64,000 nucleotides of DNA from Methylorubrum populi (GTDB lineage: Bacteria > Pseudomonadota > Alphaproteobacteria > Rhizobiales > Beijerinckiaceae). This document shows positions 39,026 to 49,037 of the stretch, in pieces (the first letter of the stretch is position 1; each line of letters starts with the position of its first letter). The translations under genes were made by a program, and so were the position numbers. The notes below the pieces were generated by a model, which saw only the letters and a program-made list of their open reading frames with translations, had not been told where the DNA came from and made no database searches. Location of the stretch: NCBI GenBank assembly GCA_036946625.1, contig JAQIIU010000002.1, positions 1,218,501 to 1,282,500 of the forward strand. The letters are read 5' to 3'.

Positions 39026-40297
39026 ATGGAAAAGAGCCTAAGCTCGAAATATCATCGAGACCGACAAGCATCGTCTTATGTTTCACGTTCGGACGTTAGG
39101 ACTGGTGATCCGGCTCAGAAAGGTGCCGGTCGTGACAATCACGGGTCACATTCGGCCAAACGGGGCGAGCCGGACGCGCCGCGATCCGAGACAAGCGCCG
39201 TGATCGAGCCGGCCGCGACACCGAGGGGCGAACCGGCCGAATCCCGCGCGGCCCCGGACGAGACCGCGGATGCGCGCTACGTGACCGCGAACATCCCGGT
39301 CTTCCTGCTCCGCTGCCTGGCGGCCACGCTCGAAGACCTGGGCTTCAACCCGTCGCGCATCACCCTCGGGTTCGGGCTGACCCTGGACGATCTCGCCGAT
39401 CCGAGCTGCCGCGTCTCCTTCCGCCAGGGGCACGAGATCATCCGCCGCGCGCTCAGGCTGGCCAAGGGATACGCCCTCGGGCTGGAGACCGGCAGCCGCG
39501 AGACGATCACCTCCATCGGCCTCGTCGGCTACGCCATGATCACCAGCCGCACCGTCGGCGCGGCGATCGACCTCGGGCTCGCGCTGCAGAAGGACACCGG
39601 CAGCATGCTGGAGTTCGACAAGCGGATCTCCGGCCGGGACGTGATCGTCTCGGCCAGCAGCCGGTTCCACGCCCCCGACATCAACATCTTCCTGGTCGAA
39701 GAGGCGTTCGCGAGCTTCCTGCAGATCGGGCGCGGGCTCGTGGGCGAGCGCTTCCGGCCGCGGCGGATCGAGCTGGCCTATCCGCCCCCTGCCTGCGCGG
39801 AGGCCTATCGCCGGATCTTCGACTGCGAGATCCGCTTCGGGTGCACCGAGAATCTCTTCGTCTACGACGCGGAGGAACGGGCCAGACCGCTGACGACTTC
39901 GGATCCCCTGAGTCACCGCGAGGTGATGAGCTTCCTCGAACGCAATCGTGTCCGCTGCCGCGAGGCGCAGGAGATCATCGACTCGGTCGAGCGCGTGCTG
40001 CGGCAGAACCTTCGGCAGGCACCGAACTGCGAGCGCGTCGCTCAGGAACTCGGCCTGTCCGAGCGGACCCTGCGGCGGCGGCTGGCGGAGTTCGACACCT
40101 CGTTCCAGGATCTCCTCGATCGGCAGCGGCGGAACCGGGCCCTGGAACTCCTGGCCAATGCCGGGCTGACGCTCGACGAGATCGCCCTCGCCGTCGGGTT
40201 CACGGACGCTCACAACTTCCGCCGTGCGTTCCGGCGCTGGACCGGCAGCACGCCGGGCGCGGTTCGCTCGGACGCCGCCAGATTATGGCCGGAATAG
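39026..40297 (+). CDS. AraC-family regulator with arabinose-binding-like N-terminal domain (VirS/ArgR-OruR type)
   Basis: Up to 423 residues. About residues 85-280 are the PF12625-type ligand domain (F-L-L-R-C-L-A-A-T-L, then G-L-E-T-G-S-R and later E-L-A-Y-P-P-P), and residues 330-420 are the double helix-turn-helix (C-E-R-V-A-Q-E-L-G-L-S-E-R-T-L-R-R-R-L and G-F-T-D-A-H-N-F-R-R-A-F-R-R-W). The first 60-80 residues look non-conserved and the true start may be later, for example the GTG at 39200. It is divergent from the aldehyde dehydrogenase gene and is the likely activator of that cluster. Confidence 0.85.
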   Translation: MEKSLSSKYHRDRQASSYVSRSDVRTGDPAQKGAGRDNHGSHSAKRGEPDAPRSETSAVIEPAATPRGEPAESRAAPDETADARYVTANIPVFLLRCLAATLEDLGFNPSRITLGFGLTLDDLADPSCRVSFRQGHEIIRRALRLAKGYALGLETGSRETITSIGLVGYAMITSRTVGAAIDLGLALQKDTGSMLEFDKRISGRDVIVSASSRFHAPDINIFLVEEAFASFLQIGRGLVGERFRPRRIELAYPPPACAEAYRRIFDCEIRFGCTENLFVYDAEERARPLTTSDPLSHREVMSFLERNRVRCREAQEIIDSVERVLRQNLRQAPNCERVAQELGLSERTLRRRLAEFDTSFQDLLDRQRRNRALELLANAGLTLDEIALAVGFTDAHNFRRAFRRWTGSTPGAVRSDAARLWPE

Positions 40298-40387
40298 ACC
40301 CTGGTTTGGGTCCATGCGGCCCTTAGAGAACGCTAGGGTGCCGGCTATCGTCGTGGCTCGATCGTCAAAGCCTCGAACGGACGCACG

Positions 40388-42004
40388 GTGCAGCCCACCG
40401 ACCACAACAACGGCGACGCCTATATCCTGTCGCTCGATCTGGGAACGAGCGGCTGCAAGGTCGGCCTCGTCTCCCTGACCGGCGTCGTCGTCGACTGGGC
40501 CTTCCGTCCGGTGCCGCTCGTCGTGGTCGATCAGGTCGGCGCCGAGCAGGATCCCGGCGAGTGGTGGAAGGCCTTCGTCTCGGCGACCCGGGAGGTTCTC
40601 GGACGCGGCACGGTTCCGCGCTCGCATATCCGCTCCGTGTGCTCGTCGACGCAAGGGGAGGGAACGATCCCGGTCGACCGGGACGGCGAGCCCCTGATGA
40701 ACGCCGTGCTCTGGATGGACATGCGGGGGGCACAGCCGCTGGCCAAGCAGTTCGGCGGCCGCTTCACCGTCGCCGGCTACGATCCGTTCAGGCTGCAGCG
40801 CTGGATCCGGCTGTGCGGGGGGGCGCCCGCCCTGTCCGGAAAGGACCCGGCCGGGCACATGCTCTTCATCCGGGATCATCGCCCGGCCGTCTACGAGCGG
40901 ACCTACAAATTCCTGAACGTCCTCGACTATTTCAACCTGAAGATGACCGGGCGCTTCGTGGCGACCCAGGACTCGATCCTGACCTCCTGGGTCACGGACA
41001 ACCGCTCCCCCGACGCGATCCGCTACCACGACGGCCTGATCGCCGGCAGCGGCATCGCCCGCGAAAAGTTCCCGGACCTCGTGCGCTGCACCGACGTCAT
41101 CGGAACGCTCCGCCCGGCCGTGGCGGCGGAGCTCGGCCTGTCGCCGGAGACGGTGGTCGTGGCCGGGGCGATCGACAACACGGCGGCGGCGATCGGGGCG
41201 GGGACGATCGCGGACTACGACGCGCATCTCTACGTCGGCTCGTCGTCCTGGATCGGCGCCCACGTCCCCTTCAAGAAGACCAACATCCTCGATCAGATCG
41301 GCTCGGTGCCGTGCGCGCTGTCCGCGCGCTACATGATGATCGCCCTTCAGACGAGCGGCGCGAACAACGTCGCCTTCCTGAAGGACCGCATCATCTTCCA
41401 CGACGACGGGCTGATCGCGTCGGAGCCCGCGCCGGACGTCTACGAGATCCTCGACCAGATCGTCGCCCGCACCCCGCCCGGCAGCGACGGCGCCATGTAC
41501 CTGCCCTGGCTGTTCGGCGAGCGCTGCCCCGTCGACGACCGCTCGCTGCGCGCCTGCCTGTTCAACCTCAGCATGGAGCACACCCGCGAGACGGTGGCGC
41601 GGGCGGTGTTCGAGGGAACGGCGCTCAACACCCGCTGGATGATGAAGCCGGTGCGACGCTTCCTCGGGCGCCGGACCGAGCACCTGACGATCCTGGGCGG
41701 CGGCGCCCTCTCGGACGCGTGGTGCCAGATCTTCGCCGATACATTGGATCTGCCCATCCGCCGCCTGCACGAGCCGCTCAAGGCCAACGCGGTCGGCGCA
41801 GGCATCATCGGCGGCGTCGGGCTCGGCCTGACGGACTTTCCCGAGGCGGCCCGGCACATCCGGATCGCCCGCGTCTTCGAGCCGAACCCGGCCCTGCGCC
41901 GGCTCTACGACGACCGGTTCGCACTCTTCACCGATCTCCACCAGCGACTGGGCCCACTCTACCGCCGGCTCAACGGCACGAGGACTCCTCAGCACCATGC
42001 CTGA
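40388..42004 (+). CDS. FGGY-family carbohydrate kinase (xylulokinase-like)
   Basis: 538-residue sugar/polyol kinase. The N-terminal phosphate loop L-D-L-G-T-S-G-C-K-V-G is at about residues 16-26, S-T-Q-G-E-G and W-M-D-M-R at about 85-120, A-G-A-I-D-N-T-A-A-A-I-G-A-G at about 258-271, and the C-terminal FGGY signature G-G-G-A-L-S-D-A-W-C-Q near residue 440. The start is GTG at 40388. Its end overlaps the following aldolase gene by eight bases. The substrate is probably a polyol or a ketose, but the sequence does not settle which. Confidence 0.87.
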   Translation: MQPTDHNNGDAYILSLDLGTSGCKVGLVSLTGVVVDWAFRPVPLVVVDQVGAEQDPGEWWKAFVSATREVLGRGTVPRSHIRSVCSSTQGEGTIPVDRDGEPLMNAVLWMDMRGAQPLAKQFGGRFTVAGYDPFRLQRWIRLCGGAPALSGKDPAGHMLFIRDHRPAVYERTYKFLNVLDYFNLKMTGRFVATQDSILTSWVTDNRSPDAIRYHDGLIAGSGIAREKFPDLVRCTDVIGTLRPAVAAELGLSPETVVVAGAIDNTAAAIGAGTIADYDAHLYVGSSSWIGAHVPFKKTNILDQIGSVPCALSARYMMIALQTSGANNVAFLKDRIIFHDDGLIASEPAPDVYEILDQIVARTPPGSDGAMYLPWLFGERCPVDDRSLRACLFNLSMEHTRETVARAVFEGTALNTRWMMKPVRRFLGRRTEHLTILGGGALSDAWCQIFADTLDLPIRRLHEPLKANAVGAGIIGGVGLGLTDFPEAARHIRIARVFEPNPALRRLYDDRFALFTDLHQRLGPLYRRLNGTRTPQHHA

Positions 42005-42652
42005 TTTCCTGACGGAACGGCAGGCGGTCGTCGATACCTGCCGCGACCTGTCGGCCCGGGGCTTCCTGGCCGGCACCGGCGGCAACGTCGCCCTGCGCGT
42101 GGACGAGCGGCACTTCGCGATCACGCCTTCGGCCACCGACTACGCCGCCATGGCGGCGGCGGATATCGCCGTGCTCCGGCTCGACACGCGCGAGCAGATT
42201 GCGGGCACGCGGCCGGCCTCGGTCGAGCGCGGCCTGCACGCGGCGCTGCTCGCCGCCCGCCCGGACCGACGCGCGAGCGTACACACCCACCAGCCGGTCG
42301 CCAGCGCCGTCGCGGTGCTGCACGAGCGCCTCGCGTGGCGGCCGGGCACGGACCGCGCCCTGTACGGCGACCATGTCGGCCTCGTCCCCTACCGGCCCTC
42401 CGGGACCGGCCTGCTGGTCAAGGCGCTGGCCCGGAGCCTGCGCCCCGACATCCACGCCTTCCTGCTGGCGAGCCACGGCGTGATCTGCGCCGCGCCGACC
42501 CTCGCCGACGCCGCCGCCATGGTGGCCGAGGTCGAGGCGTCCGCCGCCGCGCACCTGCGCGACGCCATCGCCTCCCGCCCCGGCCTCGATGCCGGCCTGC
42601 GGGAACTCGCACTCACCTGTCTGGACGGAATCCGAGCGGAGGAAGCACGCGC

Positions 42653-42656
<4 letters not shown>
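41997..42656 (+). CDS. class II aldolase/adducin-family protein (fuculose-phosphate-aldolase-like)
   Basis: 219-residue zinc aldolase. Features: G-T-G-G-N-V at about residues 26-31, the phosphate/substrate loop I-T-P-S-A-T, the zinc histidine pair V-H-T-H-Q-P at about 97-101, and the third His in A-S-H-G-V. It likely cleaves a phosphorylated substrate made by the preceding kinase, giving a C2 or C3 carbonyl and dihydroxyacetone phosphate or a similar product. It overlaps the kinase (8 bases) and the aminotransferase gene (ATGA). Confidence 0.87.
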
Positions 42657-44113
<1,457 letters not shown>

Positions 44114-44115
44114 CG

Positions 44116-44757
44116 ATGACCATGGAGAGCCGGGATTCGGTGGCGGAGACCTTGCGCCACGCCGCAGGGCGCCTCGCCGCCAAGGGGCTGATGCAACCCG
44201 AGGATACGCTCTCGCAGCGCATCCCCGAGCGTGCCGAGATCGTGCGGATTACCCGCCCTGCGGACGGCGGTCCGGCGCAGGACGTGGTTTGGGAGTCTCT
44301 CGACCGGTCGGTCGCGCGCGACCCGCACCACGCGGTCTACGCCGCGCGCCGCGATGTCGGCGCGATCCTCGAGGGCCGCCAGCGCTGGGGCGCGGCCATC
44401 GGCCGGCTCGGGCGGCCGATGCCGGCCCTGTTCGACGAGCAGGTGCGCCATCTGGGCAGCGAGGTCCCGCTCGCGGCCGGTCCGGTTCCGACCGTGCCCG
44501 GCGCGAGTACGAACGCCCTCGTCTGGGGTGACCGCGTGCTGTGTTTCGGCATGGGCCTGGAGCGCCTGCTGCTGAATGCCGAACTCTTGGAGAAGTGCGC
44601 CCAGGCCTTCGTGCTGTCGGCCGCCACGGGACGGCGGGTGAGACGGGTTCCGTGGTGGGTGCGTCTCATCGCGAACCGGCGCCTGTCCCGCGACGAGGGC
44701 GAGGCGGCCGAGCGCCATGGACGCGGCGAGCGCTCCGTCATGAAGGCGGGCTACTGA
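44116..44757 (+). CDS. class II aldolase-like protein lacking the zinc-binding histidines
   Basis: 213-residue protein with the overall class II aldolase pattern: N-terminal helices, A-V-Y-A-A-R-R-D-V-G-A-I-L, then a C-terminal helix L-L-L-N-A-E-L-L-E-K-C-A. At the place of the usual H-T-H zinc motif after D-V-G-A-I it reads L-E-G-R-Q-R, and the third histidine region reads W-G-D-R-V-L-C-F-G. So the metal site is missing. It follows the aminotransferase gene by two bases and belongs to the same operon. It could be a regulatory subunit, a non-metal enzyme, or inactive. The start is the ATG at 44116 (or 44122). Confidence 0.75.
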   Translation: MTMESRDSVAETLRHAAGRLAAKGLMQPEDTLSQRIPERAEIVRITRPADGGPAQDVVWESLDRSVARDPHHAVYAARRDVGAILEGRQRWGAAIGRLGRPMPALFDEQVRHLGSEVPLAAGPVPTVPGASTNALVWGDRVLCFGMGLERLLLNAELLEKCAQAFVLSAATGRRVRRVPWWVRLIANRRLSRDEGEAAERHGRGERSVMKAGY

Positions 44758-44985
44758 GCGAAGCGGCGGAGCGCAGGTGGCCGATCCCGCCGCGCGACGG
44801 TACGTCCGCGGGGTGGCCGGCGACGTTCGGATGGTGCCGGCGGAGGCCGCCCCGCCGTGCCGGACCCGAAAGGGTCGTCATCGCGGCCGTCCGGTGCCGC
44901 GGCCTCGCGGTTCGACGACTGCCGGAAGGCAGCGTCTTCCATGCCGGCATTTGTCGGTGAATCTGAGTTGTGGCAGGGGGGATCG

Positions 44986-45747
44986 ATGGACTTTGCGGGC
45001 AAGGTGATCCTCGTCGTCGGAGCTTCTTCCGGCATGGGACGCGGCACGGCGGTCGAACTGGCGCGACAGGGAGCCACCATCGTTGCGACGGCACGGCGCC
45101 AAGCGCTCCTCGATGAGCTGGCTGCCGAGATCGTGGCAAAGGGGGGACGATGCCTACCGATGGCCGCGGATGCCACGGACGATGCCGCCGCCGCCGCCAT
45201 CGTCGCGGCGACCATCGAGAAGTTCGGGCGCATCGACTTGGTGTTCCTGAATGCGGGCGGCGCGCCCGCATTGGATCTCACCAAGATGAATGCGATCAAT
45301 GTCAATCAGTACATGCGGAACAACTACGACGTCGTCGTCAACTATCTCATGCCGACGTTGCAGCAGATGATGAAACAGGGCGGAGGACTGGTGGCGCATA
45401 CGAATTCGCTCGCCGGCTTCCTCGGCATTCCGCTCCAGGGCCCCTATTCGGCCGCCAAGGGTGCGGCACGGCTGCTGATCGATACGTGCCGCATCGAGTT
45501 TGCCCCGCACGGCATTCGATTTGTTACCGTCTATCCCGGTTTCGTCGCGACGGCCGTCACCGCCAACGACGGCATGCCGGCCCCACTGGAGATCTCCGAG
45601 GAAAAGGCCGTGCAGCACATCATCTATGCGCTTCGCAAGGAGAAGCCTGACTATCTATTCCCGATGATCATGCGCTGGATCATCAAGCTGCCTCACGTCC
45701 TGCCGAAACGTGTGACGAATTGGATTCTTTCCAAGTCCATGCCATGA
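44986..45747 (+). CDS. short-chain dehydrogenase/reductase
   Basis: 253-residue SDR with cofactor loop G-A-S-S-G-M-G, N-A-G-G, catalytic Ser in T-N-S-L-A-G and Y-S-A-A-K. The start is the ATG at 44986 after AGGGGGG, seven bases upstream. Codon use is less GC-biased than in the kinase/aldolase genes just before, suggesting a different origin. The C-terminus is hydrophobic and basic (M-I-M-R-W-I-I-K-L), perhaps membrane-associated. The 228 bases before it hold no gene that I can support. Substrate unknown. Confidence 0.85.
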   Translation: MDFAGKVILVVGASSGMGRGTAVELARQGATIVATARRQALLDELAAEIVAKGGRCLPMAADATDDAAAAAIVAATIEKFGRIDLVFLNAGGAPALDLTKMNAINVNQYMRNNYDVVVNYLMPTLQQMMKQGGGLVAHTNSLAGFLGIPLQGPYSAAKGAARLLIDTCRIEFAPHGIRFVTVYPGFVATAVTANDGMPAPLEISEEKAVQHIIYALRKEKPDYLFPMIMRWIIKLPHVLPKRVTNWILSKSMP

Positions 45748-45801
45748 CAGGCCGGTCGCCATGCCGCTGCTGTTCGTCCAGCACGGCCTGATGAAGGCAA
45801 C

Positions 45802-46420
45802 GTGACCGGACGCCCGGCCGACGCCGCTCCCGTAGACGGAAGCGGCGCGCTGCGCGGCTCGGAACGCTCCTACGGCCGCGTCGCCCGCGCATTCCACTGG
45901 ACCACCGCCGCGCCGTTCCTTTGCGTCTATTGCGCGGTCTATTACCGGCACCGGTTCACCGATCGCCGGACCCCGGCGAACTGGACCGCGCCCCAGTTCC
46001 ACCTCTCCTTCGGGATCAGCATCTCGGGGCTCACCACGCTGCGCGTGACGTGGATGCTGGTCGATCGCCGGCCCGCCCCGGAACCCGACACGAAGCTGGC
46101 GCAGCGCGCCGCGCATATGGGCCACCTGCTGCTCTATGCGGTGCTGATCGTCATGCCGGGACCGGCTATCTCGGCACGTCGGTGCCGACCGAATGGTTCT
46201 TCGTGCTCGACATCCCCATGTTCCAGGACACGCGCGCCTTTACCACGCTGGTCGGGCGAGGGCTGGGCATGAGCTTTCACGAATGGGGGCGCCGATGGAC
46301 TTCATCCACAAGAACGGCGGCGCTTACCGCGTCTGGCCGCTCAACCTCGGCCATGCCATCGCCGCCCTGTACCATCATTATGTGCTGCGGGACCGGACCC
46401 TCCTCAAGATGGCGGGATGA
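45802..46420 (+). pseudogene. cytochrome b561-family gene with two frameshifts
   Basis: The reading runs from 45802 (R-S-Y-G-R-V-A-R-A-F-H-W-T-T, then H-L-S-F-G-I-S-I-S-G-L-T-T-L-R-V-T-W, and A-H-M-G-H-L-L-L-Y) to about 46160, then continues in a second frame (T-G-Y-L-G-T-S-V-P-T-E-W-F-F-V-L-D-I-P) to about 46285 and in a third (P-M-D-F-I-H-K-N-G-G-A-Y, then A-A-L-Y-H-H-Y-V-L-R-D-R-T-L-L) to 46420. The haem-ligand histidines survive in pieces. Two independent shifts make sequencing error unlikely; this is a decaying gene. Confidence 0.85.
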
Positions 46421-46594
46421 GCCCGGGTCGTCAGTGTCCCGAGCCCAGGCGCCCGGCGACCAGGATCAGCGTCACTATGACGGTCCCCGATATCCGGTCG
46501 ACCACGCCGGCCACCTGCGTCCTGCTTCTCGACACGGCGCGCGAGCCGCAGGCCATCCCATGCCGGAGCGCGGCATAGTGCTGAACGGCGCTCG

Positions 46595-46766
46595 TCAGAC
46601 TTTCGTCGTCCGGGCGAAATCGAAGGCGCGGAGCACCGGGCGCATCGGATCGCGGCTCGGGTAGTGGAGGAAGCAGCCGGGAATGGCAGGGCACCAGTCC
46701 TCCAGCACCCGCTAACGCAGCCTCGGCGATCAGCCGGTCGTTGTCGAAGACGAGCGGCCCGCGCAT
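46595..46766 (-). pseudogene. LysR-family regulator, C-terminal fragment
   Basis: Minus-strand fragment showing L-V-F-D-N-D-R-L-I-A-E-A-A-L-A-G and, in another frame, V-L-E-D-W-C-P-A-I-P-G-C-F-L-H-Y-P-S-R-D-P-M-R-P-V-L-R-A-F, the usual end of the LysR effector domain. The DNA-binding half is absent and a frameshift splits the rest. Confidence 0.75.
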
Positions 46767-46774
46767 GCAGCAGG

Positions 46775-46882
46775 ATGCCGGTGTGGTCGGCCAAAGCGCT
46801 GCGCGACTTCCCGTCGCGAGGCTCCCTCCTCGATCGCAGCCACAACACGCTCGCGCAGATCGGCGGACAGGGCAGACACCAT
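46775..46882 (-). pseudogene. IS630-type transposase N-terminal fragment
   Basis: Starting at 46880-46882 it encodes S-A-L-S-A-D-L-R-E-R-V-V-A-A-I-E-E-G-A-S-R-R-E-V-A-Q-R-F, split here only for reading, which is the helix-turn-helix start of IS630-family transposases, then runs directly into the LysR fragment. It is a leftover of an insertion that removed most of both genes. Confidence 0.7.
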
Positions 46883-47278
46883 CGGCTCTCCTCCTCGGAA
46901 AGCCGGGAATCGAATCGGATTCCCGCCCGCGTCAAAGCCCCAGGCATTCAATCCGGTCGGTTGACGCTCTAGCCAATACGGGAAGCGCGCTGGCAACTGT
47001 GTTGCCAACATCGAGATCAAACATCTGATGTACATCGCGGAAGTTCTACAGAAACAGCAATAATCCGATCAAATTGCTCGATAATGACCCCTTCTGCATA
47101 AAAAAGGGGCGTCGCTTCGAGTGCAAGTTTTTTCACCGATCGGGCTTGTTGCATCTGCGGCTTTGTGACATCGTTGTATAGACAATTAGGAGAAGCGCCA
47201 CAGCCCGAACGGAGACGCGGGCGATTTCTCCGGCGCGGCATCCGCTGGCGCGATGAGTCTGAAGGGTAAGATGACCGA
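46883..47278. other. intergenic region upstream of the ABC importer, AT-rich
   Basis: 396 bases, clearly lower in GC than the surroundings. It contains a CCCCTT / AAGGGG hairpin near 47088-47109 and a HutC-like operator at 47174-47185. No gene is apparent; an ATG at 47271 opens only a three-codon frame. Confidence 0.5.
47174..47185. promoter_or_regulatory. HutC-type operator upstream of the ABC importer
   Basis: TTGTATAGACAA, a near-palindrome that matches the TTGTATATACAA-like operators described for HutC repressors, about 94 bases before the importer start codon. It resembles the element before hutF (53722-53735), the only other place where I found it. Confidence 0.6.
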
Positions 47279-48394
47279 ATGATCGTCTTCGATAGCGTCA
47301 TCAAGCATTATCCGGGCATGACGGCGGCGGTTGGAGGCTTGTCGCTTACCGCGCCGACCGGTCAACTGACAGCCCTTGTCGGTCCTTCAGGCTGCGGGAA
47401 GACGACATTACTGCGAATGGTCAACCGACTGATCGTTCCATCCTCTGGTCAGATCCTGCTCGATGGAGAATCAACGGACAACATCGACGTTGTCCGCTTG
47501 CGCCGAAGGATCGGTTACGTGATCCAGCATGCCGGCCTGTTTCCCCATCGGACCGTCGTCCAGAACATCGCGACCACCGCACGTCTCAACGGATTGCCGA
47601 AGGACAAGGCCCTCCGGGTTGCCCATGAACTTCTCGAGCGCGTCGGCCTAACCGCCGACTTCGCGAGCCGCTATCCCTGGCAGTTGTCGGGAGGCCAGCA
47701 GCAACGTGTCGGCGTAGCCCGTGCTCTGGCCTCTGATCCGAAGTTCATGCTGATGGACGAGCCGTTCAGCGCCGTCGATCCAGTGGTGCGCGGGCAACTC
47801 CAGGACGAGTTCCTGAGGCTCCAGCGGGACATCGGCAAGACCATCATCATGGTCACGCACGATATAGACGAAGCTTTGAAGCTCGGCGATCAGGTCGCCG
47901 TCCTCAGGACGGGCGGCACGCTGGCTCAGGTCGCGACGCCCCAAAATCTTTTGGCGCGCCCGGCCGACGCTTTTGTGGCCGACTTCCTCGGAAGGGACCG
48001 AGGGTATCGTCATCTGGGATTCTCCGACTTCGATGCAGCCTTGCCGCTCTGCGCCGAGCCGACGGTATCGCTCGGCACGACGCCTGACGCCGCTCGGAGG
48101 GTGGCGCTAGACCGTTGGATTCTGGTGGCAGACGCGGCAGGCCAGCCGCTCGGCTGGGCAGACGTCGAGACGCTCAGACAACCGCTGCGAGAGGGCGATC
48201 TCTATCTCGGCGGGACGCTTGCATCGAAAGGCGGCTCCCTGCGGCAGTTCCTGGACGCGGTTCTCAGCTCACCTTCCGGTCGCGGGGTCGTCGTTCACGC
48301 ATCCGGCGAGCTTGCCGGCACCGCTACGATGGCGCGCGTCGTTGAGGCGATCGAGGGCGTTCGTGGTGGTCATGCCGGCGGAGCCCGGCCATGA
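47279..48394 (+). CDS. ABC importer ATP-binding protein, quaternary-amine type (OpuCA/ProV/HutV-like)
   Basis: 371-residue ATPase. Walker A G-P-S-G-C-G-K-T-T at about residues 37-45, Q-loop, signature L-S-G-G-Q-Q-Q-R-V, Walker B L-M-D-E-P-F-S-A-V-D and the switch His in V-T-H-D. A degenerate CBS-like C-terminal portion follows (about 260-360), as in the osmoprotectant branch. First gene of a four-gene importer. It lies downstream of a HutC-like operator, so histidine, urocanate or a related amine is a plausible substrate; HutXWV histidine importers belong to the same transporter family. Confidence 0.9.
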   Translation: MIVFDSVIKHYPGMTAAVGGLSLTAPTGQLTALVGPSGCGKTTLLRMVNRLIVPSSGQILLDGESTDNIDVVRLRRRIGYVIQHAGLFPHRTVVQNIATTARLNGLPKDKALRVAHELLERVGLTADFASRYPWQLSGGQQQRVGVARALASDPKFMLMDEPFSAVDPVVRGQLQDEFLRLQRDIGKTIIMVTHDIDEALKLGDQVAVLRTGGTLAQVATPQNLLARPADAFVADFLGRDRGYRHLGFSDFDAALPLCAEPTVSLGTTPDAARRVALDRWILVADAAGQPLGWADVETLRQPLREGDLYLGGTLASKGGSLRQFLDAVLSSPSGRGVVVHASGELAGTATMARVVEAIEGVRGGHAGGARP

Positions 48395-49035
48395 TTTGGG
48401 GCTGGCTCTACCAAGAATCTGGCCGCATCTCGGAACTCTTCGCCTGGCATCTCGGCCTGTCCACGCTCCCGGTCATCATCGGGCTCCTGCTGGCGATTCC
48501 GCTCGGTTGGCTCGCCCGGCATCTCGGCCTGTTCCAGGCGGCTTTTCTCGGCGGCGCGGGCCTCCTCTATACGATTCCTTCGCTGGCGCTGTTCGTCCTG
48601 CTTCCGCTGGTGCTCGGCACCCGGATCCTCGATCCGCTCAACGTCGTCGTCGCGCTGACGCTCTACTCGCTGGCGCTCCTCGTGCGGACGGTCAGCGACG
48701 GACTCGGCGCGGTCCCACCGGCCGTGTTGCAGGCGGCCAGCGCCATGGGCTACCGGCCCGCCGCGCGCTTCCTTCTCGTGGAGCTGCCGCTGGCCGTTCC
48801 GGTCATCGCGGCGGGCCTGCGCGTCGCCGTCGTCTCCAACGTCAGCATCGTCTCGGTGGCCGCCCTGGTGGGCACGCCTCAGCTCGGGCTGCTCTTCACG
48901 CAGGGGCTGCAGCTTCACTTCCTCACACCGATCATCGTCGGCATCGTCCTGTGCGTGCTTCTGGCGGCGCTGCTGGATGGCTTGGTGCAGTTGCTCGCCA
49001 ACCGTCTCACCCCCTGGCAAAGGAAAGGGCCCTGA
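48391..49035 (+). CDS. ABC importer permease (OpuCB/YehY-like)
   Basis: 214-residue inner-membrane protein with about five to six hydrophobic segments and the permease coupling motif A-A-S-A-M-G-Y-R-P. It overlaps the ATPase gene by four bases (ATGA). The osmoprotectant branch of the family uses two different permeases, and the second one follows. Confidence 0.9.
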   Translation: MIWGWLYQESGRISELFAWHLGLSTLPVIIGLLLAIPLGWLARHLGLFQAAFLGGAGLLYTIPSLALFVLLPLVLGTRILDPLNVVVALTLYSLALLVRTVSDGLGAVPPAVLQAASAMGYRPAARFLLVELPLAVPVIAAGLRVAVVSNVSIVSVAALVGTPQLGLLFTQGLQLHFLTPIIVGIVLCVLLAALLDGLVQLLANRLTPWQRKGP

Positions 49036-49037
49036 CC

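Noticed and set aside
46431..46766. 111-codon minus-strand frame as a gene
   Set aside because: It only shows part of a LysR effector domain in a shifted frame; annotated as a pseudogene fragment instead.
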